A DNA stretch of 64,000 bases, taken from contig NZ_LKEG01000026.1 in the NCBI RefSeq assembly GCF_001645105.1, forward strand, positions 197,895-261,894, given 5' to 3'. Positions within the stretch are counted from its first letter, which is position 1. Every line of letters begins with the position of its first letter. Below the pieces are notes generated by a model. That model was not told the origin of the DNA, searched no databases, and was given only the letters and a program-made list of their open reading frames with translations. This document shows positions 1 to 8,112 of the stretch, piece by piece. This DNA comes from Pseudomonas marginalis (GTDB taxonomy: Bacteria > Pseudomonadota > Gammaproteobacteria > Pseudomonadales > Pseudomonadaceae). Position numbers and translations under genes: made by a program.

Positions 1-6
1 CAGCGC

Positions 7-31
7 GGCTAACCCGGCGTCCTGCCGGGTT
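7..31. repeat. Dispersed hairpin repeat, copy 1
   Basis: An 8-bp perfect stem (AACCCGGC / GCCGGGTT) encloses a 5-base loop. The 25 bases match 56732-56756 at 24 positions, so this is a dispersed element and not a one-off. There is no T-run after the stem, so it is not a typical intrinsic terminator. Bases 1-124 hold no supportable gene. The second copy lies inside a MITE-like element with inverted ends, and this copy may be part of a related element cut by the window edge. Confidence 0.7.
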
Positions 32-124
32 ACCCACGCTCCAAAGCCTGCGTTCGGCCAGCGTGGTTTTACGGGGCGCCTGAGATCAAAATCAAAAGCC
101 AGATCAAACGCGGATCTGCTTTTC

Positions 125-548
125 TGTGGGAGCGGGCTTGCCCGCGAAGGCGGCCTGACAGCCGACCCCTATTTACCTGACGCCCCACACTCCAAATGTG
201 GGAGCGGGCTTGCCCGCGAAGGCGGCCTGACAGCCGACCCCTATTTACCTGACGCCCCACACTCCAAATGTGGGAGTGGGCTTGCCCGCGAAGGCGGCCT
301 GACAGCCGACCCCTATTTACCTGATGCCCCACATTCCAAATGTGGGAGTGGGCTTGCCCGCGAAGGCGGCCTGACAGCCGACCCCTATTTACCTGACGCC
401 CCACACTCCAAATGTGGGAGTGGGCTTGCGCACGATGGCGGCCCTACGGCCGACCACCCTTTACCTGATGCCCCATGTCCCAAATGTGGGAGCGGGCTTG
501 CCCGCGATGGCGGCCTGACAGCGGACCCACTTCAGCCAAACCAAGGTG
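125..548. repeat. Tandem array of six 72-bp REP-containing units
   Basis: The block beginning TGTGGGAG recurs at 125, 197, 269, 341, 413 and 485, exactly 72 bp apart. Each unit contains the REP palindrome core GCGGGCTTGCCCGC (or a slightly changed form), a GC-rich arm and a spacer ending in CCAAA. All units face the same way, unlike the inverted REP pairs elsewhere in this window. Unit 5 (from 413) is the most diverged and unit 6 is truncated, running to within about 10 bases of the cobU start. Open frames across the array, such as on the minus strand at 69-404, are repeat artefacts. Confidence 0.95.
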
Positions 549-555
549 CCATCCC

Positions 556-1077
556 ATGCTTCAACTGATCCTCGGTGGCGCTCGCTCCGGCAAAAGCCGT
601 CTCGCCGAAAGGCTCGCCAGCGACAGTGCTTTGCCCGTCATTTACATTGCCACCAGCCAACCGCTGGATGGCGAGATGAACGCGCGCGTCGCGCTGCATC
701 GCCAACGTCGCCCGGATGATTGGGGCTTGATCGAGGAGCCTGTTGAGCTGGCGCGGGTGCTTCGGGAGAACGCTGCCGTGGGGCGGTGTCTGCTGGTGGA
801 CTGCCTGACGCTGTGGCTGACCAATCTGCTGATGCTCGAGGACGTCGAACGCTTGGCGCTCGAACGCGAACAACTGCTGGAAACCCTGGCCTCGCTGCCG
901 GGTGAAATCATTTTTGTCAGCAACGAGACCGGTCTGGGTGTCGTGCCGCTGGGCGAATTGACTCGCCGCTATGTGGATGAAGCCGGTTGGCTGCATCAAG
1001 CCTTGGCCGAGCGGTGTCAGCGTGTTGTCCTGACCGTTGCCGGCCTGCCCCTGACTTTGAAAGGTACTGCGTTATGA
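556..1077 (+). CDS. cobU: Adenosylcobinamide kinase / adenosylcobinamide-phosphate guanylyltransferase
   Basis: A 173-residue cytoplasmic enzyme that phosphorylates adenosylcobinamide and then adds GMP to give adenosylcobinamide-GDP, the first step of nucleotide loop assembly. The N-terminal P-loop GGARSGKS (residues 7-14) is followed by the family's HRQRRPDDW region, [11 protein letters not shown] near the middle and [12 protein letters not shown] chose the ATG at 556 because the protein then begins right before the P-loop as in the family; the frame is open from 475 but that part is repeat DNA. Its stop overlaps the cobT start (ATGA at 1074), indicating translational coupling. Also called cobP in Pseudomonas. 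Confidence 0.96.
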   Translation: MLQLILGGARSGKSRLAERLASDSALPVIYIATSQPLDGEMNARVALHRQRRPDDWGLIEEPVELARVLRENAAVGRCLLVDCLTLWLTNLLMLEDVERLALEREQLLETLASLPGEIIFVSNETGLGVVPLGELTRRYVDEAGWLHQALAERCQRVVLTVAGLPLTLKGTAL

Positions 1078-2129
1078 CTGACACCTGGTGGCTCAACCCT
1101 TGTAAAGCGATCGACGCTCAAGCGTACGAACAAGCCCTGGCGCGCCAGCAACAATTGACCAAGCCGGCCGGTTCCCTCGGTCAGTTGGAGGTGCTGGCAG
1201 TGCAATTGGCCGGCCTGCAGGGCCAGGTCAAGCCGTCGGTGGATTCTCTGTGGATCGCCATTTTCGCCGGTGACCATGGCGTGGTTGCGGAAGGCGTGTC
1301 GGCGTTTCCCCAGGAAGTCACCGGGCAGATGCTGCAGAACTTTGTCACCGGTGGCGCGGCTATCAGCGTATTGGCGCGGCAGTTGGGGGCGCAGTTGGAA
1401 GTGGTCGACCTGGGGACGGTGACGCCGTCGCTGGATCTGCCGGGTGTGCGTCACTTGAATATCGGCGCGGGCACGGCCAACTTCGTCAACGGCCCGGCGA
1501 TGACCGAGGCTCAGGGGCAGCTCGCCCTGCAAGCCGGTCGCGACAGTGCGCGGCGTGCGTTGGCAAACGGGGCGCAACTGTTTATCGGTGGCGAGATGGG
1601 CATCGGCAACACCACCGCCGCCAGTGCGCTGGCGTGTGCCTTGCTCGATTGTCCGGTCAGCGACCTCACCGGGCCGGGCACCGGGTTGAATGCCCAGGGT
1701 GTCAGCCACAAAGTGGCCGTGATCGAACGCGCGCTGGCGTTGCATGCCGGCCAGCGCGGTGATGCGTTGCAGACCCTGTTCAATCTTGGCGGCTTTGAAA
1801 TTGCCGCACTGGTGGGCGCGTATCTGGCCTGCGCCCAGGAAGGCATCGTGGTGCTGGTGGATGGGTTCATCTGCACGGTCGCGGCGCTGGTGGCGACACG
1901 CGTGAACCCGGCGTGCCGTGAATGGCTGGTGTTTGGCCATGGCGGTGCCGAGCCTGGTCATCGTCATGTGCTGCAGCGTCTGGACGCGCAGCCATTGCTG
2001 GAACTGGGGCTGCGCCTGGGTGAGGGCAGCGGTGCTGCGCTGGCGGTACCGTTGTTGCGCCTGGCCTGCGCGCTGCACGGGCAGATGGCGACCTTCGCCG
2101 AAGCCGCCGTGGCAGACCGTCCGGCATGA
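1074..2129 (+). CDS. cobT: Nicotinate-nucleotide--dimethylbenzimidazole phosphoribosyltransferase
   Basis: A 351-residue enzyme, the usual length, that makes alpha-ribazole 5'-phosphate from dimethylbenzimidazole and nicotinate mononucleotide for the lower ligand of cobalamin. Visible signatures are [11 protein letters not shown] near the N-terminus, [20 protein letters not shown], and GHGGAEPGH near the C-terminus, which holds the glutamate expected to act as catalytic base. The start at 1074 gives a four-base ATGA overlap with cobU. An upstream in-frame start at 987 would lie inside cobU and is not needed. The stop again overlaps the cobC start. Confidence 0.97.
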   Translation: MTDTWWLNPCKAIDAQAYEQALARQQQLTKPAGSLGQLEVLAVQLAGLQGQVKPSVDSLWIAIFAGDHGVVAEGVSAFPQEVTGQMLQNFVTGGAAISVLARQLGAQLEVVDLGTVTPSLDLPGVRHLNIGAGTANFVNGPAMTEAQGQLALQAGRDSARRALANGAQLFIGGEMGIGNTTAASALACALLDCPVSDLTGPGTGLNAQGVSHKVAVIERALALHAGQRGDALQTLFNLGGFEIAALVGAYLACAQEGIVVLVDGFICTVAALVATRVNPACREWLVFGHGGAEPGHRHVLQRLDAQPLLELGLRLGEGSGAALAVPLLRLACALHGQMATFAEAAVADRPA

Positions 2130-2701
2130 CCTTGCGCCTGGACCTGCTGCGCCACGGCGAAACCGAGCTGGGCGGCGGCCTGCGCGGCAGCCTGGATGAC
2201 GCACTCACCCCCAAGGGCTGGGCGCAGATGCGTGCTGCTGTTGTGGCGCAAGGGCCGTGGGACCGCTTGGTCAGTTCGCCACTGCAACGTTGTGCGCGGT
2301 TTGCCGAGGCATTGGGCGCTCAACTCAACCTGCCGGTCACGCTGGAAAAGGATCTGCAAGAGCTGCACTTCGGTGCCTGGGAGGGGCAAAGTGCCGCCGC
2401 CTTGATGGAGACCGACGCCGAGGGGCTGGGCTTGTTCTGGGCTGATCCCTACAGTTTTACACCGCCGGAGGGGGAGCCTGTCAGCGACTTTTCCGGTCGG
2501 GTGCTGGGCGCTGTCGCACGTTTGCATCAGGCTTACGCCGGTGAGCGTGTGTTGTTGATCAGCCATGGCGGCGTGATGCGCCTGTTACTGGCGCAAGCGC
2601 GTGGTTTGCCTCGGGAGCAACTACTAAACGTGGAAGTTGGCCACGGTGGGCTATTCAGCCTGCAGGTCGCCAACGACGGCGCGCTGAAGGAAGTGGGGTA
2701 A
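2126..2701 (+). CDS. cobC: Alpha-ribazole phosphatase (histidine phosphatase family)
   Basis: A 191-residue member of the phosphoglycerate-mutase-like phosphatases. The catalytic RHG motif sits at the N-terminus ([13 protein letters not shown]) and the second histidine in [10 protein letters not shown]. The family removes phosphate from alpha-ribazole phosphate or from cobalamin phosphate at the end of the pathway. It starts inside the cobT stop (ATGA at 2126) and ends two bases before cobS, so it is part of a tightly coupled cobUTCS transcript. The name cobC here follows the Salmonella sense (phosphatase), not the Pseudomonas denitrificans CobC (CobD-like). Confidence 0.92.
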   Translation: MTLRLDLLRHGETELGGGLRGSLDDALTPKGWAQMRAAVVAQGPWDRLVSSPLQRCARFAEALGAQLNLPVTLEKDLQELHFGAWEGQSAAALMETDAEGLGLFWADPYSFTPPEGEPVSDFSGRVLGAVARLHQAYAGERVLLISHGGVMRLLLAQARGLPREQLLNVEVGHGGLFSLQVANDGALKEVG

Positions 2702-2703
2702 CC

Positions 2704-3432
2704 ATGCTGCCATTCTGGATCGCCCTGCAATTTCTCAGCAGCCTGCCGATTCGCCTGCCGGGCATGCCGCATCCTCAGGAGTTGGGCCGCTCGTTGCTGC
2801 TTTATCCCGTCGTCGGTGTGTTGTTCGGTGTGCTGTTGTGGGCCTTGAATACGGCACTGATGGGCGCGCCGCTGTTGCTGCATGCCGCACTGTTGCTGAC
2901 GGCCTGGGTGCTGCTCAGTGGCGGCCTGCACCTGGACGGTCTGGCGGACAGCGCCGATGCCTGGCTGGGCGGCTTCGGCGACCGCGAACGAACGCTCGCG
3001 ATCATGAAGGACCCGCGCAGCGGGCCGATTGCCGTGGTCACGCTCGGGCTGGTGCTGCTGCTCAAATTCACCGCCTTGGTCGCCTTGATCGAACAGCAGA
3101 ACGGCGCCGCACTGATCCTGGCCCCGTTGATCGGCCGCGCATCGATGCTGGCGCTGTTTCTCACCACGCGCTATGTGCGTGCTGGCGGATTGGGCCAGGC
3201 ATTGTCGGATCATTTACCGAGGATCGTCGGCCAACAGGTGCTGATCCTCAGTGGCCTGGCGTGCATCCTGATCGGCGGCTTCAGCGGTGGTGTTGCGGTA
3301 TTGCTCGCGGCGATCTGTTTTATCGGGCTGCGCCAACTGATGGTCAATCGCCTGGGCGGCACCACGGGCGACACCGCGGGCGCCTTGCTGGAGCTGCTGG
3401 AAGTCGCGGTATTGGTCGGCCTGGCGCTGTAA
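2704..3432 (+). CDS. cobS: Adenosylcobinamide-GDP ribazoletransferase (cobalamin synthase)
   Basis: A 242-residue inner-membrane protein that joins adenosylcobinamide-GDP to alpha-ribazole (phosphate). The N-terminus has the family pattern LQFLSSLPI, followed by YPVVG, GGLHLDGLADSADAW with the acidic residues that bind metal and substrate, and KDPRSGPIA. About six hydrophobic segments follow. It closes the cobUTCS block; the next gene begins 42 bases later with its own promoter. Also called cobV in Pseudomonas. Confidence 0.95.
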   Translation: MLPFWIALQFLSSLPIRLPGMPHPQELGRSLLLYPVVGVLFGVLLWALNTALMGAPLLLHAALLLTAWVLLSGGLHLDGLADSADAWLGGFGDRERTLAIMKDPRSGPIAVVTLGLVLLLKFTALVALIEQQNGAALILAPLIGRASMLALFLTTRYVRAGGLGQALSDHLPRIVGQQVLILSGLACILIGGFSGGVAVLLAAICFIGLRQLMVNRLGGTTGDTAGALLELLEVAVLVGLAL

Positions 3433-3439
3433 CACTTTC

Positions 3440-3470
3440 TTGCATTTCCTTAAACGCGGGTATATACACG
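3440..3470 (+). promoter_or_regulatory. Promoter and operator of the MarR gene
   Basis: TTGCAT (3440-3445) and TATACA (3463-3468) are separated by 17 bases and make a plausible sigma-70 promoter. The -10 lies inside the partial palindrome CGCGGGTATATACACG (3455-3470), whose GCGGGTATATAC part is identical to the perfect palindrome at 3902-3917 before the MFS gene. With this -10 the transcript would start at about 3475, the A of the ATG. The shared site suggests that the MarR protein represses both genes. Confidence 0.65.
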
Positions 3471-3474
3471 TTCC

Positions 3475-3879
3475 ATGCTTGCCTCCCAATGTTTATGTAC
3501 CAACCTGCGACGTGCCGCCCGTGGCGTCAGCAGGCATTACGACGGCGCCCTTGATGGCTTCGGGATCAACGTCGCCCAGTATTCCTTGCTGTGCAACCTG
3601 CAGCGACTCGATCAGCCGAGCATTTCCAACCTGGCCGACGCCATGGGCCTGGATCGCAGCACCTTGGGGCGCAACCTGCGGGTGCTGGAAGGCGAGGGCC
3701 TGGTGCAGTTGGTTGAGGGGGATGACTTGCGTAACCGCCTGGTGAAGTTGACCGACGACGGTGAGGCACGACTCGCCGCCGCATTACCCGCTTGGGAGGC
3801 GGCGCAGCAGAAATTGATCGATCAACTCGGCGCGGAAAAACGCGAAACCTTGTTGGCCTTGCTGGACGAACTCGCCTGA
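3475..3879 (+). CDS. MarR-family transcriptional regulator
   Basis: A 134-residue winged-helix repressor. The N-terminal CTNLRRAARGVSRHYD helix, a recognition region around SISNLADAMGLDRSTLGRNL (residues 49-68) and the wing with the DDLRNRLVKLT basic turn fit the MarR family. The start at 3475 keeps the whole conserved N-terminal helix. No Shine-Dalgarno is visible and the putative -10 is only 6 bases upstream, so the mRNA may be leaderless. It is followed by an MFS transporter whose leader carries the same palindrome, the usual arrangement of a drug-responsive repressor and its efflux pump. The ligand is unknown. Confidence 0.88.
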   Translation: MLASQCLCTNLRRAARGVSRHYDGALDGFGINVAQYSLLCNLQRLDQPSISNLADAMGLDRSTLGRNLRVLEGEGLVQLVEGDDLRNRLVKLTDDGEARLAAALPAWEAAQQKLIDQLGAEKRETLLALLDELA

Positions 3880-3901
3880 TCGCGGGTTTGTTCGACTATA
3901 A

Positions 3902-3917
3902 GCGGGTATATACCCGC
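3902..3917. promoter_or_regulatory. Perfect 16-bp palindromic operator before the MFS gene
   Basis: GCGGGTATATACCCGC is its own reverse complement and lies 16 bases upstream of the MFS start codon. Twelve consecutive bases recur at 3456-3467 in front of the MarR gene. A good ribosome binding site (GGAG at 3922-3925) lies between the palindrome and the ATG. Most likely the MarR binding site. Confidence 0.75.
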
Positions 3918-3933
3918 GAACGGAGAATAAGAA

Positions 3934-5142
3934 ATGACCTCGATGTGGCGCACCAGTGGCTGGATTCTTGTGGGGAGTGCGCTGATCCTGGCGTTGTCGT
4001 TGGGTGTGCGACACGGGTTCGGCTTGTTTCTGGCGCCGATGAGCAGCGAGTTCGGCTGGGGCCGTGAAACCTTTGCCTTTGCCATCGCCTTGCAGAACCT
4101 TATCTGGGGCCTGGCACAGCCGTTTACCGGCGCCCTGGCCGATCGGTTTGGCGCCACCAGAGCGGTGTTTGTCGGCGGCGTTCTTTACGCGGTGGGCCTG
4201 GTGCTGATGGGCATGTCCGATTCGGCGTGGTCGCTGTCCCTGAGTGCCGGCCTGCTGATTGGTATAGGCCTGTCCGGCACCTCGTTCTCGGTGATTCTCG
4301 GTGTGGTCGGCCGCGCCGTGGCCCCGGAAAAACGCAGCATGGCCATGGGCATCGCGAGCGCTGCCGGTTCGTTCGGCCAGTTTGCGATGGTGCCGGGCAC
4401 CTTGGGCTTGATCAGTTGGTTGGGGTGGTCTGCAGCACTGCTGGCGCTGGGCCTTATGGTGGCGCTGATTCTGCCGTTGGTCGCGATGCTCAAGGACCGG
4501 CCGTTGCCGGTGATGGCCGGTCAGCAAACCTTGCGTGAAGCGTTGAAGGAAGCCTGTTCCCATTCCGGCTTCTGGCTGTTGGCCTTCGGCTTTTTTGTCT
4601 GCGGTTTCCAGGTGGTGTTCATCGGTGTGCATTTGCCGGCCTACCTGGTGGACCAGCACCTGCCAGCCACCGTCGGCACCACGGTGTTGGCGCTGATTGG
4701 CCTGTTCAATATCTTCGGCACCTACACCGCCGGCTGGCTCGGTGGGCGCATGTCCAAGCCGCGCTTGCTGACCGGTTTGTACCTGTTGCGTGCGGTGGTG
4801 ATTGTGCTGTTTCTGTGGGCGCCGGTCACCGAAGTCACGGCCTACCTGTTTGGCATGGCCATGGGCTTTTTGTGGCTGTCCACCGTACCGCTGACCAACG
4901 GCACCGTCGCGACACTGTTTGGTGTGCGAAACCTCTCCATGCTCGGTGGGATCGTGTTCCTGTTCCACCAGCTTGGTTCGTTCCTGGGCGGCTGGTTGGG
5001 CGGGGTGGTCTATGATCGTACCGGCAACTACGATTTGATCTGGCAGGTGGCAATTCTGTTGAGCCTGCTCGCCGCGGCGCTTAACTGGCCGGTGCGCGAG
5101 CGGCCGGTGGCGCGATTGCAGGCGCAGATGGAGGCAGCATGA
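3934..5142 (+). CDS. Major facilitator superfamily transporter
   Basis: A 402-residue inner-membrane carrier with about twelve hydrophobic segments in two halves. GALADRFGATRAV between segments 2 and 3 is the MFS loop signature, and a related GWLGGRMSKPRLL occurs in the second half. It resembles the monocarboxylate/YbfB-like MFS group, but the substrate cannot be read from sequence. The ATG at 3934 has a GGAGAATAA ribosome site. It lies 54 bases after the MarR gene and shares its operator, so an efflux or uptake role controlled by that repressor is likely. The TGA stop overlaps the start of a 39-residue peptide. Confidence 0.9.
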   Translation: MTSMWRTSGWILVGSALILALSLGVRHGFGLFLAPMSSEFGWGRETFAFAIALQNLIWGLAQPFTGALADRFGATRAVFVGGVLYAVGLVLMGMSDSAWSLSLSAGLLIGIGLSGTSFSVILGVVGRAVAPEKRSMAMGIASAAGSFGQFAMVPGTLGLISWLGWSAALLALGLMVALILPLVAMLKDRPLPVMAGQQTLREALKEACSHSGFWLLAFGFFVCGFQVVFIGVHLPAYLVDQHLPATVGTTVLALIGLFNIFGTYTAGWLGGRMSKPRLLTGLYLLRAVVIVLFLWAPVTEVTAYLFGMAMGFLWLSTVPLTNGTVATLFGVRNLSMLGGIVFLFHQLGSFLGGWLGGVVYDRTGNYDLIWQVAILLSLLAAALNWPVRERPVARLQAQMEAA

Positions 5143-5258
5143 GCCTAGCGGTACGCGGTGTGATACTTATCGCAGGGTGGGTCCTGGTGCTGCTGGCCTG
5201 GTGGGGCTGGCAACACGGCGGGCTCGCGTTGATGCAACTGGGTATGTCGATCTGTTAA
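5139..5258 (+). CDS. Small 39-residue membrane peptide overlapping the MFS stop
   Basis: ATG at 5139 overlaps the MFS stop in an ATGA junction, which favours coupled translation. The predicted product is a basic N-terminus (MSLAVRG), one hydrophobic helix of about 20 residues (VILIAGWVLVLLAWWGW), then GGLALMQLGMSIC. It has a single membrane span and no recognised family. The tight overlap and the intact membrane-like frame argue that it is real and may assist or stabilise the transporter. It could still be a chance frame, since it is short. Confidence 0.6.
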   Translation: MSLAVRGVILIAGWVLVLLAWWGWQHGGLALMQLGMSIC

Positions 5259-5292
5259 GTTCGTAGCCTGAATATTTTGAAGGACACCCGAC

Positions 5293-5844
5293 ATGCAGAT
5301 GCGCTGGCTCGCTGTACCCGTCCTGATGGCAATCGGCAGTGTCGCCTTGGCTGCCAGTTGCCCGCCGCTGCTGGAAGGCCAATTGCCCAAGCTGCGCGCC
5401 AAGGAATCCATCGACCTGTGCCAACGTTTTGCCGGCAAACCCTTGGTCATCGTCAATACCGCGAGCTTCTGCGGGTTCGCCCCACAGTTCAAAGGGCTCG
5501 AAGCGTTGTATCAACGCTACAAGGGCGAAGGGCTGGAAGTGATCGGCGTGCCGTCCGATGACTTCAAGCAGGAAGCCAAGACCGGTGAAGAGACCGCCAA
5601 GGTGTGTTACGTGAATTATGGCGTGACCTTTACCATGACCGAGCCACAAAGGGTCAAGGGGCCGGACGCGGTGCATTTGTTCAAGGTATTGGCGCAGCAG
5701 ACCGACACGCCGCCGAAGTGGAATTTCTACAAGTATGTGGTGGATCGGCAGGGCAAGGTGATTGCCAATTTCTCCAGCCTGACCAAGCCGGACAGTCCGG
5801 AGCTGATCAAGGCGGTGGAGGAGGCGATCGCCTCCAAACCGTGA
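5293..5844 (+). CDS. Periplasmic glutathione-peroxidase-family protein
   Basis: A 183-residue thiol peroxidase with a Sec signal peptide (cleavage probably after residue 20, VALA/AS). The peroxidatic residue is Cys60 in NTASFCGF where animal enzymes use selenocysteine. Trp143-Asn144 (PPKWNFYKY) are the expected active-site partners, and Cys105 ([11 protein letters not shown]) sits at the resolving-cysteine position of the thioredoxin-dependent members. The usual Gln of the catalytic tetrad is Asp90 (VPSDDF instead of the CNQF type). Export suggests that it protects the envelope from peroxides, with an uncertain electron donor. Preceded by GAAGGA and followed by a strong terminator. Confidence 0.9.
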   Translation: MQMRWLAVPVLMAIGSVALAASCPPLLEGQLPKLRAKESIDLCQRFAGKPLVIVNTASFCGFAPQFKGLEALYQRYKGEGLEVIGVPSDDFKQEAKTGEETAKVCYVNYGVTFTMTEPQRVKGPDAVHLFKVLAQQTDTPPKWNFYKYVVDRQGKVIANFSSLTKPDSPELIKAVEEAIASKP

Positions 5845-5857
5845 TCGGCGTGCATTA

Positions 5858-5896
5858 AAAAGCCCCGCCTCCTTTGCAGGAGAGCGGGGCTTTTTT
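5858..5896. terminator. Bidirectional rho-independent terminator
   Basis: AAAGCCCCGC (5858-5867) pairs with GCGGGGCTTT (5884-5893) and the stem continues inward as CTCCT/AGGAG. It is flanked by A-runs on the left and T-runs on the right, so it can end both the peroxidase transcript and the converging FadL-type gene. Confidence 0.93.
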
Positions 5897-5909
5897 ATAC
5901 GGCGTCGGG

Positions 5910-7205
5910 TTAGAACTTGTAGGTCAAGCCCAGGCCGAAGCCGTTAGCGCTGTTTTCGTACTTGGCGTTGTACGTCTGACGCAGGGCATTGGTGCGCTGC
6001 ACTTTGACGTCTTCTTCCTTGAGGTACGAGTAAGCCAGGTCGACGGTCATGTTATCCATGACCGCGTAGCCCAGGCCCACACTGAAGATTGTACGGTCGC
6101 CAGTAGGGATGCGCGGTGAACGATCGGTATTGTTGGTAGGCGACTGGTCGAAGGTCAGGCCGGTACGCAGTACAACTTGTTTGGTCAGTTGGTACGAAGT
6201 ACCCACCGCGTATGCCCAAGTGTCGTGCCAGTTCTGATCTTCTTTGATAGTACCGACCAGCGCCGGAGCAACGCCGCCGCCGTTGGCAGCGGTGACGCCT
6301 TCGTTGTTGACGGTGATGTCTTTCAGGCGGCTCCAACGGGTCCAGGTCGCACCTGCATAGAGTTTCCACGCATCGTTCATGTCCTGAGTGACCGACAGAT
6401 CCCAGGATTCAGGGGTGTCGATTTTCAGCGAGGCATCGTAACGATTTCCGCGCAGGGCAATGCCTGGAACGCCCGTGCCCGGGGTCACTTCAGTATGGCC
6501 TTCGAGCTTGTACTTCACTTTCGAGTGGTAAGTCAGGCCCACGCGCGTGGTATCGGTGGCTTGAACCAGAACGCCGAAGTTAAAGCCCAGGGCAGTATCG
6601 TCGCCCTTGATCTTGATGTTATTCGGACCGCTGCCTGGAACCTGAGGCAACGAAACATCCGACTCCAGCACGCCGGAGATCCGGTTGATGGTTGGGCCAA
6701 AGCCGATGGAAACCCTGTCGTTGAAGGCATAACTGACAGTCGGCTGGAAGGTCATGACCTTCACTTCGCTCTTGCTGCCAAAGCCACGGCCCTGGAAGCC
6801 ATTTTCGTAGTCGGTCACCAAACCGAACGGAGCATAGACGCCGAAACCGATGGCCCACTGTTCATTGAGCTTGTTTGTGTAGAAGCCGAATGGAACGGCG
6901 GTGAAGGGCACCATGTCACCTTTGTTGCTACCGGTGGTGTTGGTGTTGCCACTGACGTGGCTGATATCGGTCGAAGCATCAATCGCTGCAACACCGCCCG
7001 TGATTTGCTGGCCTTCCAGCCGAGCCATACCGGCAGGGTTACCGTAAACAGTGCTTGCATCATCGGCAGAAGAAGAGCGACCTGCGAAACCCGTACCCAT
7101 CCCGCTGACGCTCTGTTCGTTCAGTGCGAAACCGCTTGCAAACAGTTGGGAGGATGCCATGGCAACGGCGAGGCTAAGTGTGGTCTTGAGCATTACTTTT
7201 TTCAT
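5910..7205 (-). CDS. FadL/OmpP1-family outer-membrane transporter
   Basis: A 431-residue outer-membrane barrel of the long-chain fatty acid / aromatic hydrocarbon transport family. It has a signal peptide (MKKVMLKTTLSLAVAMASSQLFA) and then the mature start SGFALNEQSVSGMGTGFAG, which matches the FadL N-terminal plug. NPAGMARLEG is the family's NPA signature. The C-terminus ends in LGLTYKF, with the terminal aromatic typical of outer-membrane barrels. The ATG at 7205 has an upstream GGAG. It stands alone between terminators; the imported substrate is probably a hydrophobic compound but cannot be fixed. Confidence 0.92.
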   Translation of the reverse strand: MKKVMLKTTLSLAVAMASSQLFASGFALNEQSVSGMGTGFAGRSSSADDASTVYGNPAGMARLEGQQITGGVAAIDASTDISHVSGNTNTTGSNKGDMVPFTAVPFGFYTNKLNEQWAIGFGVYAPFGLVTDYENGFQGRGFGSKSEVKVMTFQPTVSYAFNDRVSIGFGPTINRISGVLESDVSLPQVPGSGPNNIKIKGDDTALGFNFGVLVQATDTTRVGLTYHSKVKYKLEGHTEVTPGTGVPGIALRGNRYDASLKIDTPESWDLSVTQDMNDAWKLYAGATWTRWSRLKDITVNNEGVTAANGGGVAPALVGTIKEDQNWHDTWAYAVGTSYQLTKQVVLRTGLTFDQSPTNNTDRSPRIPTGDRTIFSVGLGYAVMDNMTVDLAYSYLKEEDVKVQRTNALRQTYNAKYENSANGFGLGLTYKF

Positions 7206-7351
7206 TATTAGAACTCCGTGGTGATCACCGCTGCGGAAAGTAACAATAAATTTAAGATCGCGCTATAGGCTGTAATGCAGGAGATAGAGCGTTTTTGTAG
7301 GACAATCCGACCATAATTCGGGGTTTTTGGCGAATCTTGCAAATTGCCCGG

Positions 7352-7834
7352 TCAGCAAGCCACGTGATTCATGGTTGAAACACAGGTTTGCCAGGCTTGA
7401 GTGAAATCGCGCAGCCTTCCTTGTGGGTGAAATATTTCTTTCCAGATACGCGCCATTGCCAAGACATCACCGGGCGGTGGCAGGGCGCAGGTGCGTTGTT
7501 CAACCAAAAGCCAGGCGATTGCCGTGGCGTAGCGCAGGTTTACCGTCAACTCCAGTTGCGGCGCGCTGAGGAAGGCATGTTGGCTGGCCAGTCCACGTAC
7601 CAGGCTGGCGCGTTCAGGGTCCAGCGCCAGGTACTTGTCCCATAAATCGCGATGGCGGGGCTCGGTGATGCTGTACAGGCCATGCCCGCGTCGGTCGTGC
7701 AAAGCGGAACCGAGTTCCGACTGGCTGGCGGCGATGCCCAGCAGCAGGGACTCAGCCGTCGGGTTATGGCGGCCGAGGTACAGTAACGTCGGCCGGATCA
7801 CATAACGACACAATTCGCTGGCGGCGATACCCAT
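7352..7834 (-). CDS. Conserved hypothetical protein, 160 aa
   Basis: I do not recognise a named family. The 160 residues are mostly helical with no signal peptide. Notable stretches are ELCRYVIRPTLLYLGRHNPTAESLLLGIAASQSE and HGLYSITEPRHRDLW; 'GIAASQSELGSAL' followed by 'GLYSI' is loosely like the substrate-cleft region of lysozyme/transglycosylase-type proteins, but no catalytic pair can be assigned. Start ATG at 7834 is preceded by GAGG. It is a lone gene between the porin promoter region and an AT-rich spacer. Confidence 0.7.
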   Translation of the reverse strand: MGIAASELCRYVIRPTLLYLGRHNPTAESLLLGIAASQSELGSALHDRRGHGLYSITEPRHRDLWDKYLALDPERASLVRGLASQHAFLSAPQLELTVNLRYATAIAWLLVEQRTCALPPPGDVLAMARIWKEIFHPQGRLRDFTQAWQTCVSTMNHVAC

Positions 7835-8057
7835 ACGAGCCTCAATCCGTGAAAGTGGTCGGCGAGGCCTGAGGAGGGGGCTTGGCAGCAGTGGATCGGA
7901 TCTCAGGCTCGCCGGAGGCGGATCATGCCGCCTGAGTTGAAGTGTAGTGTCATATTTGTGATGTAAAGGACTGTTTTTAAAACATCTTATTCATTTAGTT
8001 ATAACGTTTATATCTATTTGAACTTAATGTCATCGCCTGTGCATAAACGCCAGGCAA

Positions 8058-8092
8058 TAAAAAACCCTGTTTTTTAAACAGGGTTTTTTTAT
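8058..8092. terminator. Rho-independent terminator
   Basis: AAAAAACCCTGTTT pairs with AAACAGGGTTTTTT. On the minus strand it lies just after the 73-residue gene at 8113-8334. The spacer between here and 7835 is unusually AT-rich (about 7950-8035) and shows no coding frame. Confidence 0.9.
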
Positions 8093-8112
8093 GTTTCAGC
8101 GACTCAGGTCGA

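Noticed and set aside
69..404. A 111-codon minus-strand frame with repeated VNRGRLSGRLRGQA units.
   Set aside because: The 72-bp DNA repeat is divisible by three, so the frame stays open by itself; it is REP DNA and not a repeat protein.
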